A stretch of 64,000 nt of DNA from Spirochaetota bacterium. GTDB lineage: Bacteria; Spirochaetota; Spirochaetia; Treponematales; Treponemataceae. Each line of letters starts with the position of its first letter. The first letter of the stretch is position 1. The translations under genes and the position numbers were made by a program. Below the pieces are notes generated by a model that searched no databases, was not told the origin of the DNA, and was given only the letters and a program-made list of their open reading frames with translations. The stretch is taken from the NCBI GenBank assembly GCA_023438065.1, contig JAEXRH010000012.1, positions 868,001 to 932,000 on the forward strand, in the 5' to 3' direction. Shown piece by piece: positions 51,838 to 60,544 of this stretch.

Positions 51838-53577
51838 TCATCGAGCCGACGGCTTTCCCGTGATCGAGTTCTTCAGGTTATAGAGATAGCGCTTGATCTT
51901 TTGGCTCGCGGTCTTCTCGAACTGGTCGATGAGCTCCACGCGGTCGATGCGCGACATCCGGTTCACGTTCTCGTTCACGAAGAACTTTATCTCGTTGAGG
52001 AGTTCCTCGCGCTTATAGGCCATCGCGTGGGAAACCTCGCTCATCGCCCCGGACATCGCCGCGCCCACCGCCTCGGTCATCGTCTGGGACTGGGCGCCTT
52101 CCGCGAGCGCCCGGCGCCGGGCTTCCTCGGCGAACTTCTCCTCGTCGATCTGCACGAGCGCGACGAGGGACGAATTCTCCCCCTCGACGACCAGGGACTC
52201 CGCGACGAGCGGGTGCTGGTTGAGGACGAATTCGATGTCCTCGGGATAGATATTCTCGCCCGAGGCGCCGAGGATCATGTTCTTCGAGCGGCCCTTGAGC
52301 GCGATGATCGCGCGCCGACCCTTGATCGAGCAAAGGTCGCCGGTCCTGAACCAGCCGTCCGCGGTCAAGACGCTCGCGGTAAGCTCGGGATCGCGGTAAT
52401 AGCCCTTCATCACGTTCGGCCCGCGCGCGGCGAGCTCGCCGATGCCGGTTACGGGATCGGGGTCAAGGATGCGTATCTCGACGCCCGGCATCGCGGCCCC
52501 GATGCAACCGGGTATCGTATGTTTCGGTCCCGCGCCCGCGAGCAGGGGCGAGGTCTCGGTAAGCCCGTAGCCGATCGCGTACGGAAAGCGCGCTTCCTTG
52601 AGGAACCGCTCGACGACGGGATCGACCTTCGAGCCGCCGATGCCGAAAAACTTCATCCTGCCGCCGAAGGTCTTTTTCAGGGACTTTCCCGCGATCCGGT
52701 GGAATACCTTCCTGAACGGGGGCAGCGCGTAGAGCGCGCGCACGAGCGGCTTCGCCGTGAAGGTCGGCACGATCTTGTTCTTGTAGATCTTCTCCATGAT
52801 GATCGGCACGGAGAGCATGATCGTCGGCCTCACGGACTTGAGGGCGGGCAGGAGGGTCGTCACCGTCGGCGGTTTCTCGAGATAGTACACGCAGGCGCCG
52901 TTGAGGAAGAACATCAGGAAGCCGATCGTGAACTCATAGACGTGCGACATGGGGAGGATCGAAAGCCCGACGTCGAATTTGTTGATTCGCTGGAAATGCT
53001 GGCCGCCGATCGCGGTGAACACGAGGTTCTTGTGGCTGAGCTCGACGCCCTTCGAGCGGCCGGTCGTGCCCGAGGTGTAAATGATGGAAGCGGTGTCGTT
53101 CTCGCCGACCGTAAACTCTGGCGCGGATCCCTCGCGCGAGGAGGTACCGTCAAGTACCGAAAGGGTATCGAGCCTGATAACGCTTGAAAGGCGTTCCCGA
53201 ACGCCGGAACTCACCCGATCCGCGAGCCGGTCCGTCACGAAGAGGCTCGTCGCCCCCGAATGCGCGAGGCAGGTTTCGACCTCTTTCGCGCTGAAGTCGG
53301 GCAAAAGCGGGACGGCGATCGCGCCGAGGGTCACGACCGCGAAATAGGCGATGCCCCAATTGGGCGAACTCGTCCCGTAAATCGCGACGCGGTCGCCCCG
53401 CCCGATGCCGAGGCCCCACAAAAGATCCCGGGTTTCCCGTATCCGGTCGCCTACCTCGGCGTAGCTGAGGGGTTTACCCGAAGCGAACGCGAGCGCGGGT
53501 CGATCCGCGAACTTTTTGAGACTGTTCGCGAGCATAGCCGGGAACGTATATGAACCAAGATCGTTAAGCGTCTCCAT
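51838..53577 (-). CDS. AMP-dependent long-chain acyl-CoA ligase
   Basis: A 579-residue adenylate-forming enzyme activating a fatty acid to acyl-CoA via acyl-AMP. Motifs are P-loop IIYTSGTTGRSKGVELSH, GYGLTETSPL, WFRTGDLCSI and the C-terminal-domain hinge KGRSKNMILGASGENIYPEDIE. A short extension near QSQTMTEAVGAAMSGAMSE precedes the catalytic Lys region (KIKRYLYN). FadD-like or VLACS-like assignment and chain length are not decidable by eye. ATG 53577 has GAGGAG upstream. The 260-bp gap to purA holds an inverted repeat at 53672-53697 and a hairpin at 53737-53772. Confidence 0.9.
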   Translation of the reverse strand: METLNDLGSYTFPAMLANSLKKFADRPALAFASGKPLSYAEVGDRIRETRDLLWGLGIGRGDRVAIYGTSSPNWGIAYFAVVTLGAIAVPLLPDFSAKEVETCLAHSGATSLFVTDRLADRVSSGVRERLSSVIRLDTLSVLDGTSSREGSAPEFTVGENDTASIIYTSGTTGRSKGVELSHKNLVFTAIGGQHFQRINKFDVGLSILPMSHVYEFTIGFLMFFLNGACVYYLEKPPTVTTLLPALKSVRPTIMLSVPIIMEKIYKNKIVPTFTAKPLVRALYALPPFRKVFHRIAGKSLKKTFGGRMKFFGIGGSKVDPVVERFLKEARFPYAIGYGLTETSPLLAGAGPKHTIPGCIGAAMPGVEIRILDPDPVTGIGELAARGPNVMKGYYRDPELTASVLTADGWFRTGDLCSIKGRRAIIALKGRSKNMILGASGENIYPEDIEFVLNQHPLVAESLVVEGENSSLVALVQIDEEKFAEEARRRALAEGAQSQTMTEAVGAAMSGAMSEVSHAMAYKREELLNEIKFFVNENVNRMSRIDRVELIDQFEKTASQKIKRYLYNLKNSITGKPSAR

Positions 53578-53671
53578 GAAAACTCCTCAAATTGCGCAAC
53601 GAGAGTCGAGCTGTTCTATGTGTATGATACTATGGAATGGCAAAAAGTTGCAGAAATTAGAGTGATTTTAC

Positions 53672-53697
53672 ATGACATTTTTCTTTGGACTTGTCAT
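53672..53697. repeat. Inverted repeat ATGACA-N14-TGTCAT
   Basis: Lies about 95 bp upstream of the acyl-CoA ligase start in AT-rich spacer. It is a possible regulator-binding site or weak hairpin. Confidence 0.3.
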
Positions 53698-53736
53698 CTT
53701 TGCATGAATACCGCGATGCAATACCATTAAAACGAC

Positions 53737-53772
53737 AAAGGGCCGCCTGACGGGGATGTCAGACAGCCCTTT
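53737..53772 (-). terminator. Hairpin after purA
   Basis: AAAGGGC and GCCCTTT pair, and inner CTGAC/GTCAG arms extend the stem. On minus it follows the purA stop by about 65 nt. The U tract is poor (TTTGTCGTTTT), so terminator status is moderate. Confidence 0.5.
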
Positions 53773-53837
53773 CCGGGATAACGAATCAAGCCACGATGCC
53801 GGTACCTTCGGGCCCCGGCATCAACGCACAACGCGAC

Positions 53838-55058
53838 TTACCAAACGCTCTCGCGGATAAAGGTATCGTTCCGGTCGTACCCGACGGATATGATGCCGAC
53901 CTTGGTAGCGCAGTACTCCTCGATAAAATCGACGTACGCGCGAGCCTCGGCGGGAAGGGCGTCGTAGGAGCGGCATTCCTTGAGGCAGGTTTTCCAGCCC
54001 TTGAAATGCTTGAGCACGGGCTTCGCGGCATTGAGATCCTCGATCGAGGCGGGAAAATCCTCGGTGACGACGCCGTTGATCTCGTAGGCGACGCAAGCCT
54101 CGATGTCGTCGAGGGTGTCGTACACGTCGAGATGGGTGAGGACGAGGTCGTCGATGGAGTTCGAGCGGCACGCGTAGCGAAGGGCGACGAGGTCGAGGTA
54201 GCCGCAGCGACGGGGTCGGCCGGTCGTGACGCCGTACTCGCGGCCCGTCTCGCGGACGTAGTGATAGAGCTCGCTCTGGCTGTTGACGTCGAATTCGGTC
54301 GGCATGGGGCCGTTGCCGACGCGGGTCGAATAGGCCTTGAACACGCCGAGAATCTTGTCGATGGAACGGGGACCGATGCATCCGCCGATCGCGGCGCCCG
54401 CGGCGCTCGAGAAACCGGAGGAAACGTAGGGATAGGTGCCGAGATCGAGGTCAAGCAGGGCTCCCTGGGCGCCCTCGAAAAGGACTTTTTTCCCGCGGAA
54501 CTTCCAGAGCTCGCTCGTGAGGTTCACCTTCATCGCGAGCAGGCGATCGAGGAAGGGCGCGAGGAAGGCGCGGTCTTCCGCCTCGAGATCGTCCATCTTC
54601 TCCTTCCAGGTGAGGTCGGCGAGCCTGATGCCGTCGCGCTCGCTCTTCAGGGCGTAGGTGGTCCCGATTCCGCGGCCGGTCGTGCCGATCGGGCGCTTGC
54701 GCGCGGCGTCGCGCTTCTTGTCGAGCTCGCGGTAGCGGGGAAGGACGATATGGGCGCGGTCGGAGATGAATACCCTTCCCTCCCAGGAAATGCCCTTGTC
54801 GGTGAGCATCTTGAGCTCGGTAAAGAGGGCTTCGGGATCGATAACCATGCCGGCGCCGAGGTACACCGTGTTTGCGGGATGGAGGATTCCGGACGGAACC
54901 AGATGGAGCGCGTACTGGACGCCGTTCGAGACAATCGTGTGCCCGGCGTTGGCGCCGCCGGAGAATCGCACGATACACTGGGATTCGTTGGCCAAATAGT
55001 CAACGATCTTTCCCTTCCCTTCGTCGCCCCACTGGGCACCGATAACGACTACGTTCAT
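53838..55058 (-). CDS. purA: Adenylosuccinate synthetase
   Basis: PurA joins IMP and aspartate with GTP to form adenylosuccinate. The N-terminus has VVVIGAQWGDEGKGK with the catalytic Asp, then GGANAGHT with the catalytic His, RPIGTTGRGIG, and FEGAQGALLDLD. C-terminal GVTTGRPRRCGYLD is the family signature. 406 residues is slightly short but complete. ATG 55058 lies downstream of a probable promoter at 55148-55176. It is the last of three minus-strand purine genes with guaB and purB. Confidence 0.97.
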   Translation of the reverse strand: MNVVVIGAQWGDEGKGKIVDYLANESQCIVRFSGGANAGHTIVSNGVQYALHLVPSGILHPANTVYLGAGMVIDPEALFTELKMLTDKGISWEGRVFISDRAHIVLPRYRELDKKRDAARKRPIGTTGRGIGTTYALKSERDGIRLADLTWKEKMDDLEAEDRAFLAPFLDRLLAMKVNLTSELWKFRGKKVLFEGAQGALLDLDLGTYPYVSSGFSSAAGAAIGGCIGPRSIDKILGVFKAYSTRVGNGPMPTEFDVNSQSELYHYVRETGREYGVTTGRPRRCGYLDLVALRYACRSNSIDDLVLTHLDVYDTLDDIEACVAYEINGVVTEDFPASIEDLNAAKPVLKHFKGWKTCLKECRSYDALPAEARAYVDFIEEYCATKVGIISVGYDRNDTFIRESVW

Positions 55059-55147
55059 GGCTACCTGCTTGATTTCAAGAGTGGTCAGGCATCTCCGATG
55101 CGGCAGTCAGGTCTTGCGCATGACTTTACCGGAGTCCCGACGGCCTG

Positions 55148-55176
55148 ATCCTAGCAGATATCGGCCGTTTCTTCAA
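55148..55176 (-). promoter_or_regulatory. purA promoter TTGAAG-N17-TAGGAT
   Basis: Hexamers at 55176-55171 and 55153-55148 with ideal spacing, giving a 5' leader of about 85 nt. No known purine-riboswitch core is visible in the leader. Confidence 0.45.
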
Positions 55177-55218
55177 TTCCTCAAACGGTTTCCGCCGCGA
55201 AATCTTCGATCGATCCGC

Positions 55219-55252
55219 GAAAAAAAGGGGAAAACCGCCGCTACCGCGACGG
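55219..55252 (-). terminator. Probable terminator after guaB
   Basis: On minus, CCGTCGC pairs with GCGGCGG (one G-U) across GGTA, followed by TTTT-CCCC-T7. It separates guaB from the purA promoter within the 273-bp gap. Confidence 0.45.
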
Positions 55253-55331
55253 GTTGGCGAAAGATGACGCGGGCTTCGGGATCGCCCGCGGGCGAATACC
55301 CGGTTTCCCGGGGAAGCCCGCAAGACGTCCG

Positions 55332-56777
55332 TCAATAGCGGGAGTAGTTCGGCGCTTCCTGGGTGATGGTCACGTCATGGGCGTGACTCTCGCGGAGGCC
55401 CGACGAGGTGATACGCACGAAGCGGCGATACTTCTTGAGGTCCTCGACGGTGCGGCAGCCGCAGTAGCCCATGCCCTTGCGGAGACCCGAAACCATCTGG
55501 TGGAGGTAGCTCTTGAGCTCGCCCTTGTAGGGCACGCGGCCCTCGATACCCTCGGGAACCGGGGTCTCGTCCTTCGCGATGCCGTAGCGGTCGCCCGAGC
55601 CGTCCTTGATCGCGCCGAGCGAGCCCATGCCGCGGTATTCCTTGTAGATCCTGCCGTCGAAGATGATCTCGCGGCCGGGAGCCTCCTTGAGGCCCGCGAA
55701 GAGGTTTCCGATCATGACCGCGTTCGCGCCGGCGCCGATCGCCTTCGAGATGTCGCCCGAGAACTTGATGCCGCCGTCGGCGATTATCGGTATGGAGGAT
55801 TTCGAGGCCTCCTCGGCGCATTCGCACACCGCGGTGAACTGCGCGGCTCCCACGCCCGATACGACGCGGGTCGTGCAGATGGAGCCCGGGCCGACGCCGA
55901 CCTTGATCGCGTCCGCGCCCGCGTCGATGAGGTGCCGCGTTCCCGCGGCGGTCGCGACGTTTCCGCCGATGACCGGGAGGTCGGGGTATTCCTTCTTGAT
56001 CGCGCGAACCGCCTCGATGACGCCCTTCGAGTCGCCGTGGGCGGTGTCGAGGACGACGAAGTCAACCTTCGCGCCGACGAGGAGCGGGAGGCGGACGGAC
56101 CAGTCGTTGTTGCTGATCGCCGCCCCGACGATGAGCCGGCCCTTCTTGTCGCGCGCGGCGCGGGGGAACATCTCCTGCTTCTCCATGTCCTTGACCGTGA
56201 TGAGCCCGGTGAGGTGGCCGTCATGGTCGATGACGGGGAGCTTCTCGATGCGGTGCTTGTCGAACTTCTGCCGCGCGTCGTCGACCGAGGGTTTTCCCTC
56301 GGTGACCACCATGTCCTTGGTCATGACGTCCCGGACGAAGAGGCTGTCGTCCCTGCAGAAACGGAGATCGCGGCCGGTGATGATGCCGACGAGCTTTCCT
56401 TCCTTGTCGATGACGGGAAGGCCCGACACGTTATAGCGATGCATGAGCTGCTTCACGTCGCCGATCGTGCGATCGACCTCGACGGTCACGGGGGACTCGA
56501 TGATCCAGTTGAGGTAGCGCTTGGCGTTCGAGACCTGCTCGGCCTGAACCTCGGGTTTGAGGTTCCGGTGAATGACTCCGGCCGCTCCCTCGAGGGCGAG
56601 CGCGACCGCCATCTTCTCCTCGGTGACGGTATCCATCGCCGCCGAGATGACCGGCACGTTGAGCTTTACGTCGCGGACCAGGATGGTGCTCACGTCGGTA
56701 TCGCGGGGCAGTACCTCGGAATATCCCGGCTCGAGGAGCACGTCGTCGTACGAAAGAGTCTCTTTCAGTTGGATCAT
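55332..56777 (-). CDS. guaB: IMP dehydrogenase
   Basis: GuaB oxidises IMP to XMP, the committed step to GMP. The TIM barrel shows catalytic Cys in GVGPGSICTTR and the phosphate-binding segment IADGGIKFSGDI; SLGAIKDGSGDRYG and flap residues follow. Two CBS motifs are inserted at about 95-215 (LMHRYNVSGLPVID; FDKHRIEKLPVIDHDG). 481 residues is standard. ATG 56777 follows GGAGGG, with TACAAT at 56797-56792. It works with guaA encoded at 32475. Confidence 0.97.
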   Translation of the reverse strand: MIQLKETLSYDDVLLEPGYSEVLPRDTDVSTILVRDVKLNVPVISAAMDTVTEEKMAVALALEGAAGVIHRNLKPEVQAEQVSNAKRYLNWIIESPVTVEVDRTIGDVKQLMHRYNVSGLPVIDKEGKLVGIITGRDLRFCRDDSLFVRDVMTKDMVVTEGKPSVDDARQKFDKHRIEKLPVIDHDGHLTGLITVKDMEKQEMFPRAARDKKGRLIVGAAISNNDWSVRLPLLVGAKVDFVVLDTAHGDSKGVIEAVRAIKKEYPDLPVIGGNVATAAGTRHLIDAGADAIKVGVGPGSICTTRVVSGVGAAQFTAVCECAEEASKSSIPIIADGGIKFSGDISKAIGAGANAVMIGNLFAGLKEAPGREIIFDGRIYKEYRGMGSLGAIKDGSGDRYGIAKDETPVPEGIEGRVPYKGELKSYLHQMVSGLRKGMGYCGCRTVEDLKKYRRFVRITSSGLRESHAHDVTITQEAPNYSRY

Positions 56778-56870
56778 ATCTCTATCCCTCCATTGTAAAA
56801 ACGTTTGTCGATCCGGCGCGCCGTCGTTTCGCCGTTCGGCGCGGCGCGGGGCGCCTGACCCCTAATTGCG

Positions 56871-56896
56871 AAAAACCGGCCGCACGTGGGGCCGGT
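56871..56896 (-). terminator. Intrinsic terminator after purB
   Basis: On minus, ACCGGCC pairs with GGCCGGT followed by TTTTT. It sits 8 nt after the purB stop. Confidence 0.75.
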
Positions 56897-56903
56897 CATG
56901 TTC

Positions 56904-58337
56904 TCACTTCGCTGCGGCCCGCATGAGGTCGCCGTACTTTTTCGCGAGCCGCTCAGCCTTTTCGGCGGCGAGTCCGCGGTAGCGTTCGGGGTTCGCGAAG
57001 AAGCCCGCCGGGTCCGCGACGCCGAGCTTCTCGAGCTGGCCTTGAATCCGCGCGAAGGCGTCCGCGTTTTTCTTGAGCGCCTCGTAGAAGGTAATGCCGT
57101 TCGTCTCCGCCTCGAGCGTGATCTTCCTGATCACCTCGTGCCCGTCGGAAATGCCGGACTCCGCGAGAAGGATGTACGCGGGCTCGGCGAGGACGCCGCC
57201 CTTTACCTTTCCGCCGGCGTTCGCGAGGTTCTTCGCCATGCCCTCGCGGTCGGCCTGGAGGCCCGAGACGACGCTCTTCATGCGCGAGACCGCGAGCGTG
57301 AAGCCCGCGAGATAGTCCGCGACGAAGCGCTGGCTCGCGGAGTTCGTGAGATCCCGCTGGTGCTCGGAGATCTGGTCCATGAAAAAGGTCACGACGCGCG
57401 GCGCGAAGGCCTTCCAGAGGCTCTTCACGTGCTCGGAGTTCCACGGGTTACGCTTTTGCGGCATGGTCGACGAGCCGACCTGGGTCGAGCTGAAATACTC
57501 GAAGACCTCGCCGACCTCGGAGCGCTGGAGGTTGCGAAGGTCGTCCGCGAGGTTCGCGATGACGCCGAACGCGACGTTGCACTCGAGAAGGAGACGCAGG
57601 AGGTATTCGGGCTCGACGAGCTGGGTCGAGTGCTCGGAAGGCTCGAGTCCGAGGTAGGAAAGGTAGCGGCGCTCGAGGTCCTCGGGATCGCGGACGATCA
57701 TGCTCGTCGCGTTGTAGGCCCCGACGGCGCCGGCGAGCTTTCCGGCGAGACCGTCGGCCCTCGCCTCGATCTCGAGGATCGATTTCCCGAGGCGGCTCAC
57801 GTACTCGGCGATCGCGAAGCCGAAGGTTATCGGGACGGCGTGCTGGCCGTGCGTGCGGCCGACCTCGGGGGTCTCGGCCTCGCGCTTGGCGATCTCGCAG
57901 AGCTTCGTCTCGAGCTCGCGAAGCTCGGGAAGGATGACTTCCTTCACGCAGTCGCGCACGCGGACGGAAAGCGCGGTATCGAGGATGTCGACGCTCGTCG
58001 ATCCGAGATGGACGAGCGGCGCGACCTCGGCCGGCACCATCTCCTTGAGGACGTTCACGAGCGCCCTGATATTGTGCTTGGTTTTCTCCTCTTCCGCGTA
58101 CACGCGAGCGGGGTCGATCTCCGTCGCGACCGCGTCGAGCCGTTTCTCGAGGTTCGCGTCGAGCCCGCCCCGCACGGCGAGATGGGCCTTGACGAGCGCG
58201 ATCTCGGCGCGCGCGCAGGAAATGATCGCGGCCTGTTCCGAAATATGGGAGGAAAGCCTGTCGAAGACGGCGGACTCGGAAAGGGAATAGCGATGGTCAA
58301 TGGGGGAGATATTGAGGAAGATATTGCGTGTTTCCAT
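56904..58337 (-). CDS. purB: Adenylosuccinate lyase
   Basis: PurB cleaves SAICAR and adenylosuccinate, releasing fumarate. Fumarase/aspartase-superfamily landmarks are the TSVDILDTAL segment, EVGRTHGQHAVPITFG with the catalytic His, and the signature SSTMPQKRNPWNSE. 477 residues is normal. ATG 58337 is chosen; the frame runs five codons further to TTG 58352, but that would start within the promoter. TTGACA lies at 58372-58367 and the AT-rich -10 region abuts the ATG, so the mRNA is probably leaderless. It is divergent from the DUF1538 gene. Confidence 0.96.
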   Translation of the reverse strand: METRNIFLNISPIDHRYSLSESAVFDRLSSHISEQAAIISCARAEIALVKAHLAVRGGLDANLEKRLDAVATEIDPARVYAEEEKTKHNIRALVNVLKEMVPAEVAPLVHLGSTSVDILDTALSVRVRDCVKEVILPELRELETKLCEIAKREAETPEVGRTHGQHAVPITFGFAIAEYVSRLGKSILEIEARADGLAGKLAGAVGAYNATSMIVRDPEDLERRYLSYLGLEPSEHSTQLVEPEYLLRLLLECNVAFGVIANLADDLRNLQRSEVGEVFEYFSSTQVGSSTMPQKRNPWNSEHVKSLWKAFAPRVVTFFMDQISEHQRDLTNSASQRFVADYLAGFTLAVSRMKSVVSGLQADREGMAKNLANAGGKVKGGVLAEPAYILLAESGISDGHEVIRKITLEAETNGITFYEALKKNADAFARIQGQLEKLGVADPAGFFANPERYRGLAAEKAERLAKKYGDLMRAAAK

Positions 58338-58385
58338 AATATATACTGCCAAAAACTTGTATCTTTTGTCAAGTGATGGTATTTT
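58338..58385. promoter_or_regulatory. Overlapping divergent promoters of purB and the DUF1538 gene
   Basis: On plus: TTGTAT 58357-58362, 17-bp spacer, TATTTT 58380-58385, then 8 nt to ATG 58394. On minus: TTGACA 58372-58367 and CAGTAT 58348-58343 (18-bp spacer), 5 nt before ATG 58337. The two promoters interdigitate, so transcription of one should interfere with the other. Confidence 0.5.
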
Positions 58386-58393
58386 GAAATTAC

Positions 58394-59911
58394 ATGAATC
58401 TCCTGCACAAACTCCGGGAAACCAGCAGTGCCGTCTTGCCCATTTGCGCCATCGTGATCGCGCTCGGCATGACGATCGCGCCGCTCGGTCCCGCCCTCCT
58501 CGGCTCCTTCGCGATCGGTTCCCTCGTGCTCATCGCCGGCCTCTCGCTCTTCCTCACCGGCGCCGACCTCGGGATCATCCCCGCGGGAACTCACATGGGC
58601 GCGAAGCTCACGAGGACGCGCAACATGCCGTTCATCCTCGCTGCGGGACTCCTCGTCGGCTTCGTCATCACCGTCGCGGAACCTGATCTTCTCGTGCTCG
58701 GCGGCCAGGTCGAGGACGTCACCGGCTCGATCCCCTCGCGCTCGCTCGTACTCGCGGTCGCGATAGGCGTGGGAACCTTCGTCGCCGTGTCGCTCGCGCG
58801 GGTTCTGCTCCAAATTCCCTATAGAATAGTACTGATCGTCGGCTACATCGCGGTCTTCGCGCTCGCGGGAACCGTCGGCGAGGTATTCGTCGCGATCGCG
58901 TTCGATTCGGGCGGGGCCACGACCGGGCCCATGACCGTCCCTTTCATCATCGCGCTCGGCATCGGTATCGCGGCCGTCCGCGGCGACAAGAACGCGATCG
59001 AGGACAGCTTCGGCTACACGGGCATCGCCTCGATCGGGCCGATCCTCGCCGTCGCCGCGCTCGGCGTCATCATCGGTAACGGCGGATCGCAGGATGCCGC
59101 ATCCCGCGCCGTCGAGGCGAGCGCTGCGGCGGTACCGCAGGGAGACGCCGCCTTCTCGCTCGCCCGAACCCTCGGGGGACTCGCCCATGAAGCGCCCGAG
59201 GTCGCACGCGACGTCTTCGTGGCGCTCATGCCGCTTTACGCGATCATCATGCTCTTCCAGGCGTTTCTCCTCAAGCTCCCGCCCCAGCAGCTCAAGCGCG
59301 TTTCGCTCGGCTTTCTCTACGCCTTTCTCGGCCTCATACTCTTCTTCCTCGGGGCGGACACCGCCTTCGTGCCCGCGGGCAGGGAGCTCGGCGTCGCGCT
59401 CGGTTCGCTCGGGTATCGCTGGATTCTCATTCCGATCGGATGCGCGCTCGGCGCGGTCGTCGTGTGCGCGGAACCGGCGGTTTGGGTATTGACCGAGCAG
59501 GTAGAGGAAGCGTCGGGCGGCAACATCAGGAAGCCCGTCCTGCTCACCGCCCTCGCGATCGGCGTCGCGGTCTCGGTCGGGCTCTCGATGTGCCGGGTAC
59601 TCTTCGGATTCAGCATCTGGTACCTGCTCGTGCCGTTTTACGTCGCCGCGATCGCGCTGACCTTCGTCACCCCGCCCCTCTTTACCGCGATCGCGTTCGA
59701 CTCGGGAGGCGTCGCGTCGGGACCGATGGCGAGCACCTTCATCCTCTCGCTCACCTTGGGCGCCTCGGTGGCGTCGGGAGGGGATCCCGCGCGCGACGGG
59801 TTCGGCGTGATCGCGATGGTCGCGGCGACGCCCCTCGTCGCGATACAGATTCTCGGGTGGCTCTACTCGATCAAGGAAAAACGCGTCGCGAGGGAGGAAA
59901 CCGCGCAATGA
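58394..59911 (+). CDS. DUF1538 integral membrane protein, internally duplicated
   Basis: A 505-residue protein with about 12 membrane helices in two homologous halves. Each half carries an AEP(D/A)xxVL segment (ITVAEPDLLVLGGQVED; VVCAEPAVWVLTEQVEE) and an AFDSGGxxxGPM segment (IAIAFDSGGATTGPMTV; TAIAFDSGGVASGPMAS). This matches DUF1538, a family I consider transporter-like, but no substrate is established. Its stop overlaps the PII-like gene by 4 bp, suggesting that the protein is gated by PII. The start at 58394 fits a leaderless promoter. Confidence 0.88.
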   Translation: MNLLHKLRETSSAVLPICAIVIALGMTIAPLGPALLGSFAIGSLVLIAGLSLFLTGADLGIIPAGTHMGAKLTRTRNMPFILAAGLLVGFVITVAEPDLLVLGGQVEDVTGSIPSRSLVLAVAIGVGTFVAVSLARVLLQIPYRIVLIVGYIAVFALAGTVGEVFVAIAFDSGGATTGPMTVPFIIALGIGIAAVRGDKNAIEDSFGYTGIASIGPILAVAALGVIIGNGGSQDAASRAVEASAAAVPQGDAAFSLARTLGGLAHEAPEVARDVFVALMPLYAIIMLFQAFLLKLPPQQLKRVSLGFLYAFLGLILFFLGADTAFVPAGRELGVALGSLGYRWILIPIGCALGAVVVCAEPAVWVLTEQVEEASGGNIRKPVLLTALAIGVAVSVGLSMCRVLFGFSIWYLLVPFYVAAIALTFVTPPLFTAIAFDSGGVASGPMASTFILSLTLGASVASGGDPARDGFGVIAMVAATPLVAIQILGWLYSIKEKRVAREETAQ

Positions 59912-60519
59912 ACTACGACTGGCAGATACTGACCATGGTCGATCACGGCATGGGCGAGCGCCTTGCCGCGCGAACCCGCGCCGCCGGCGCGCGCGGGGGA
60001 ACGATCCTCGTGGGAAGGGACGAGCTCCCCTCCAGGAGTCTCCGCGCGCTCGCGCTCGCCGACGTCGAGCGGGACGTGCTCGTCACGTTGGTCGGCGACG
60101 GCGAGCTCGACGCGATTCTCGGCGCGATACGCGACGCGCCGATCTATAAAAGACGGAACCACGGGTTATCCATCGCGATTCGCACAGGAGGAAAGGGAAT
60201 GATCGGAGATTCGGGACACGTGCTTCTGACGATAATCGTCAACCGCGGATACGCGGACGACGTCATGAGCGCCGCGCGAAAGGCGGGCGCGACCGGGGGG
60301 ACGATCCTCAACGCGCGCGGCACGGGAAAGCCCGACGACGAGAAATTCTTCGGCATAACGATCGTTCCCGAGAAGGAAGAGGTTCTCATCGTCGCCGACC
60401 GCTCCGTCGCGAAGGCCGTCGAGATCGCGATACTCACCTTGCCATGTCTCTCGACTCCCGGCATCGGTATCATGTACTCGAGCCCGGTGGAGCGATTCAT
60501 CCAGCTCGGGAAGATGTGA
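59908..60519 (+). CDS. Tandem PII-like signalling protein
   Basis: A 203-residue cytoplasmic protein made of two PII-fold halves. The second (about 105-200) keeps AARKAGATGGTILNARGTG and FGITIVPEKEEVLIV, matching the family RGTG T-loop and EKE core. The first (about 1-95) has TRAAGARGGTILVGRD, where the RGTG motif is altered. It begins at an ATG overlapping the DUF1538 stop (ATGA), so translation is coupled. PII proteins sense ATP/ADP and 2-oxoglutarate and gate transporters such as AmtB, so it probably regulates the DUF1538 protein. The Tyr/Ser of classical GlnB T-loops is absent. Confidence 0.85.
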   Translation: MNYDWQILTMVDHGMGERLAARTRAAGARGGTILVGRDELPSRSLRALALADVERDVLVTLVGDGELDAILGAIRDAPIYKRRNHGLSIAIRTGGKGMIGDSGHVLLTIIVNRGYADDVMSAARKAGATGGTILNARGTGKPDDEKFFGITIVPEKEEVLIVADRSVAKAVEIAILTLPCLSTPGIGIMYSSPVERFIQLGKM

Positions 60520-60544
60520 CGGGACGCGCGGGTCGCGCGAGAGG

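Noticed and set aside
55059..55147. Purine riboswitch before purA
   Set aside because: No purine-riboswitch junction pattern was visible in the leader.
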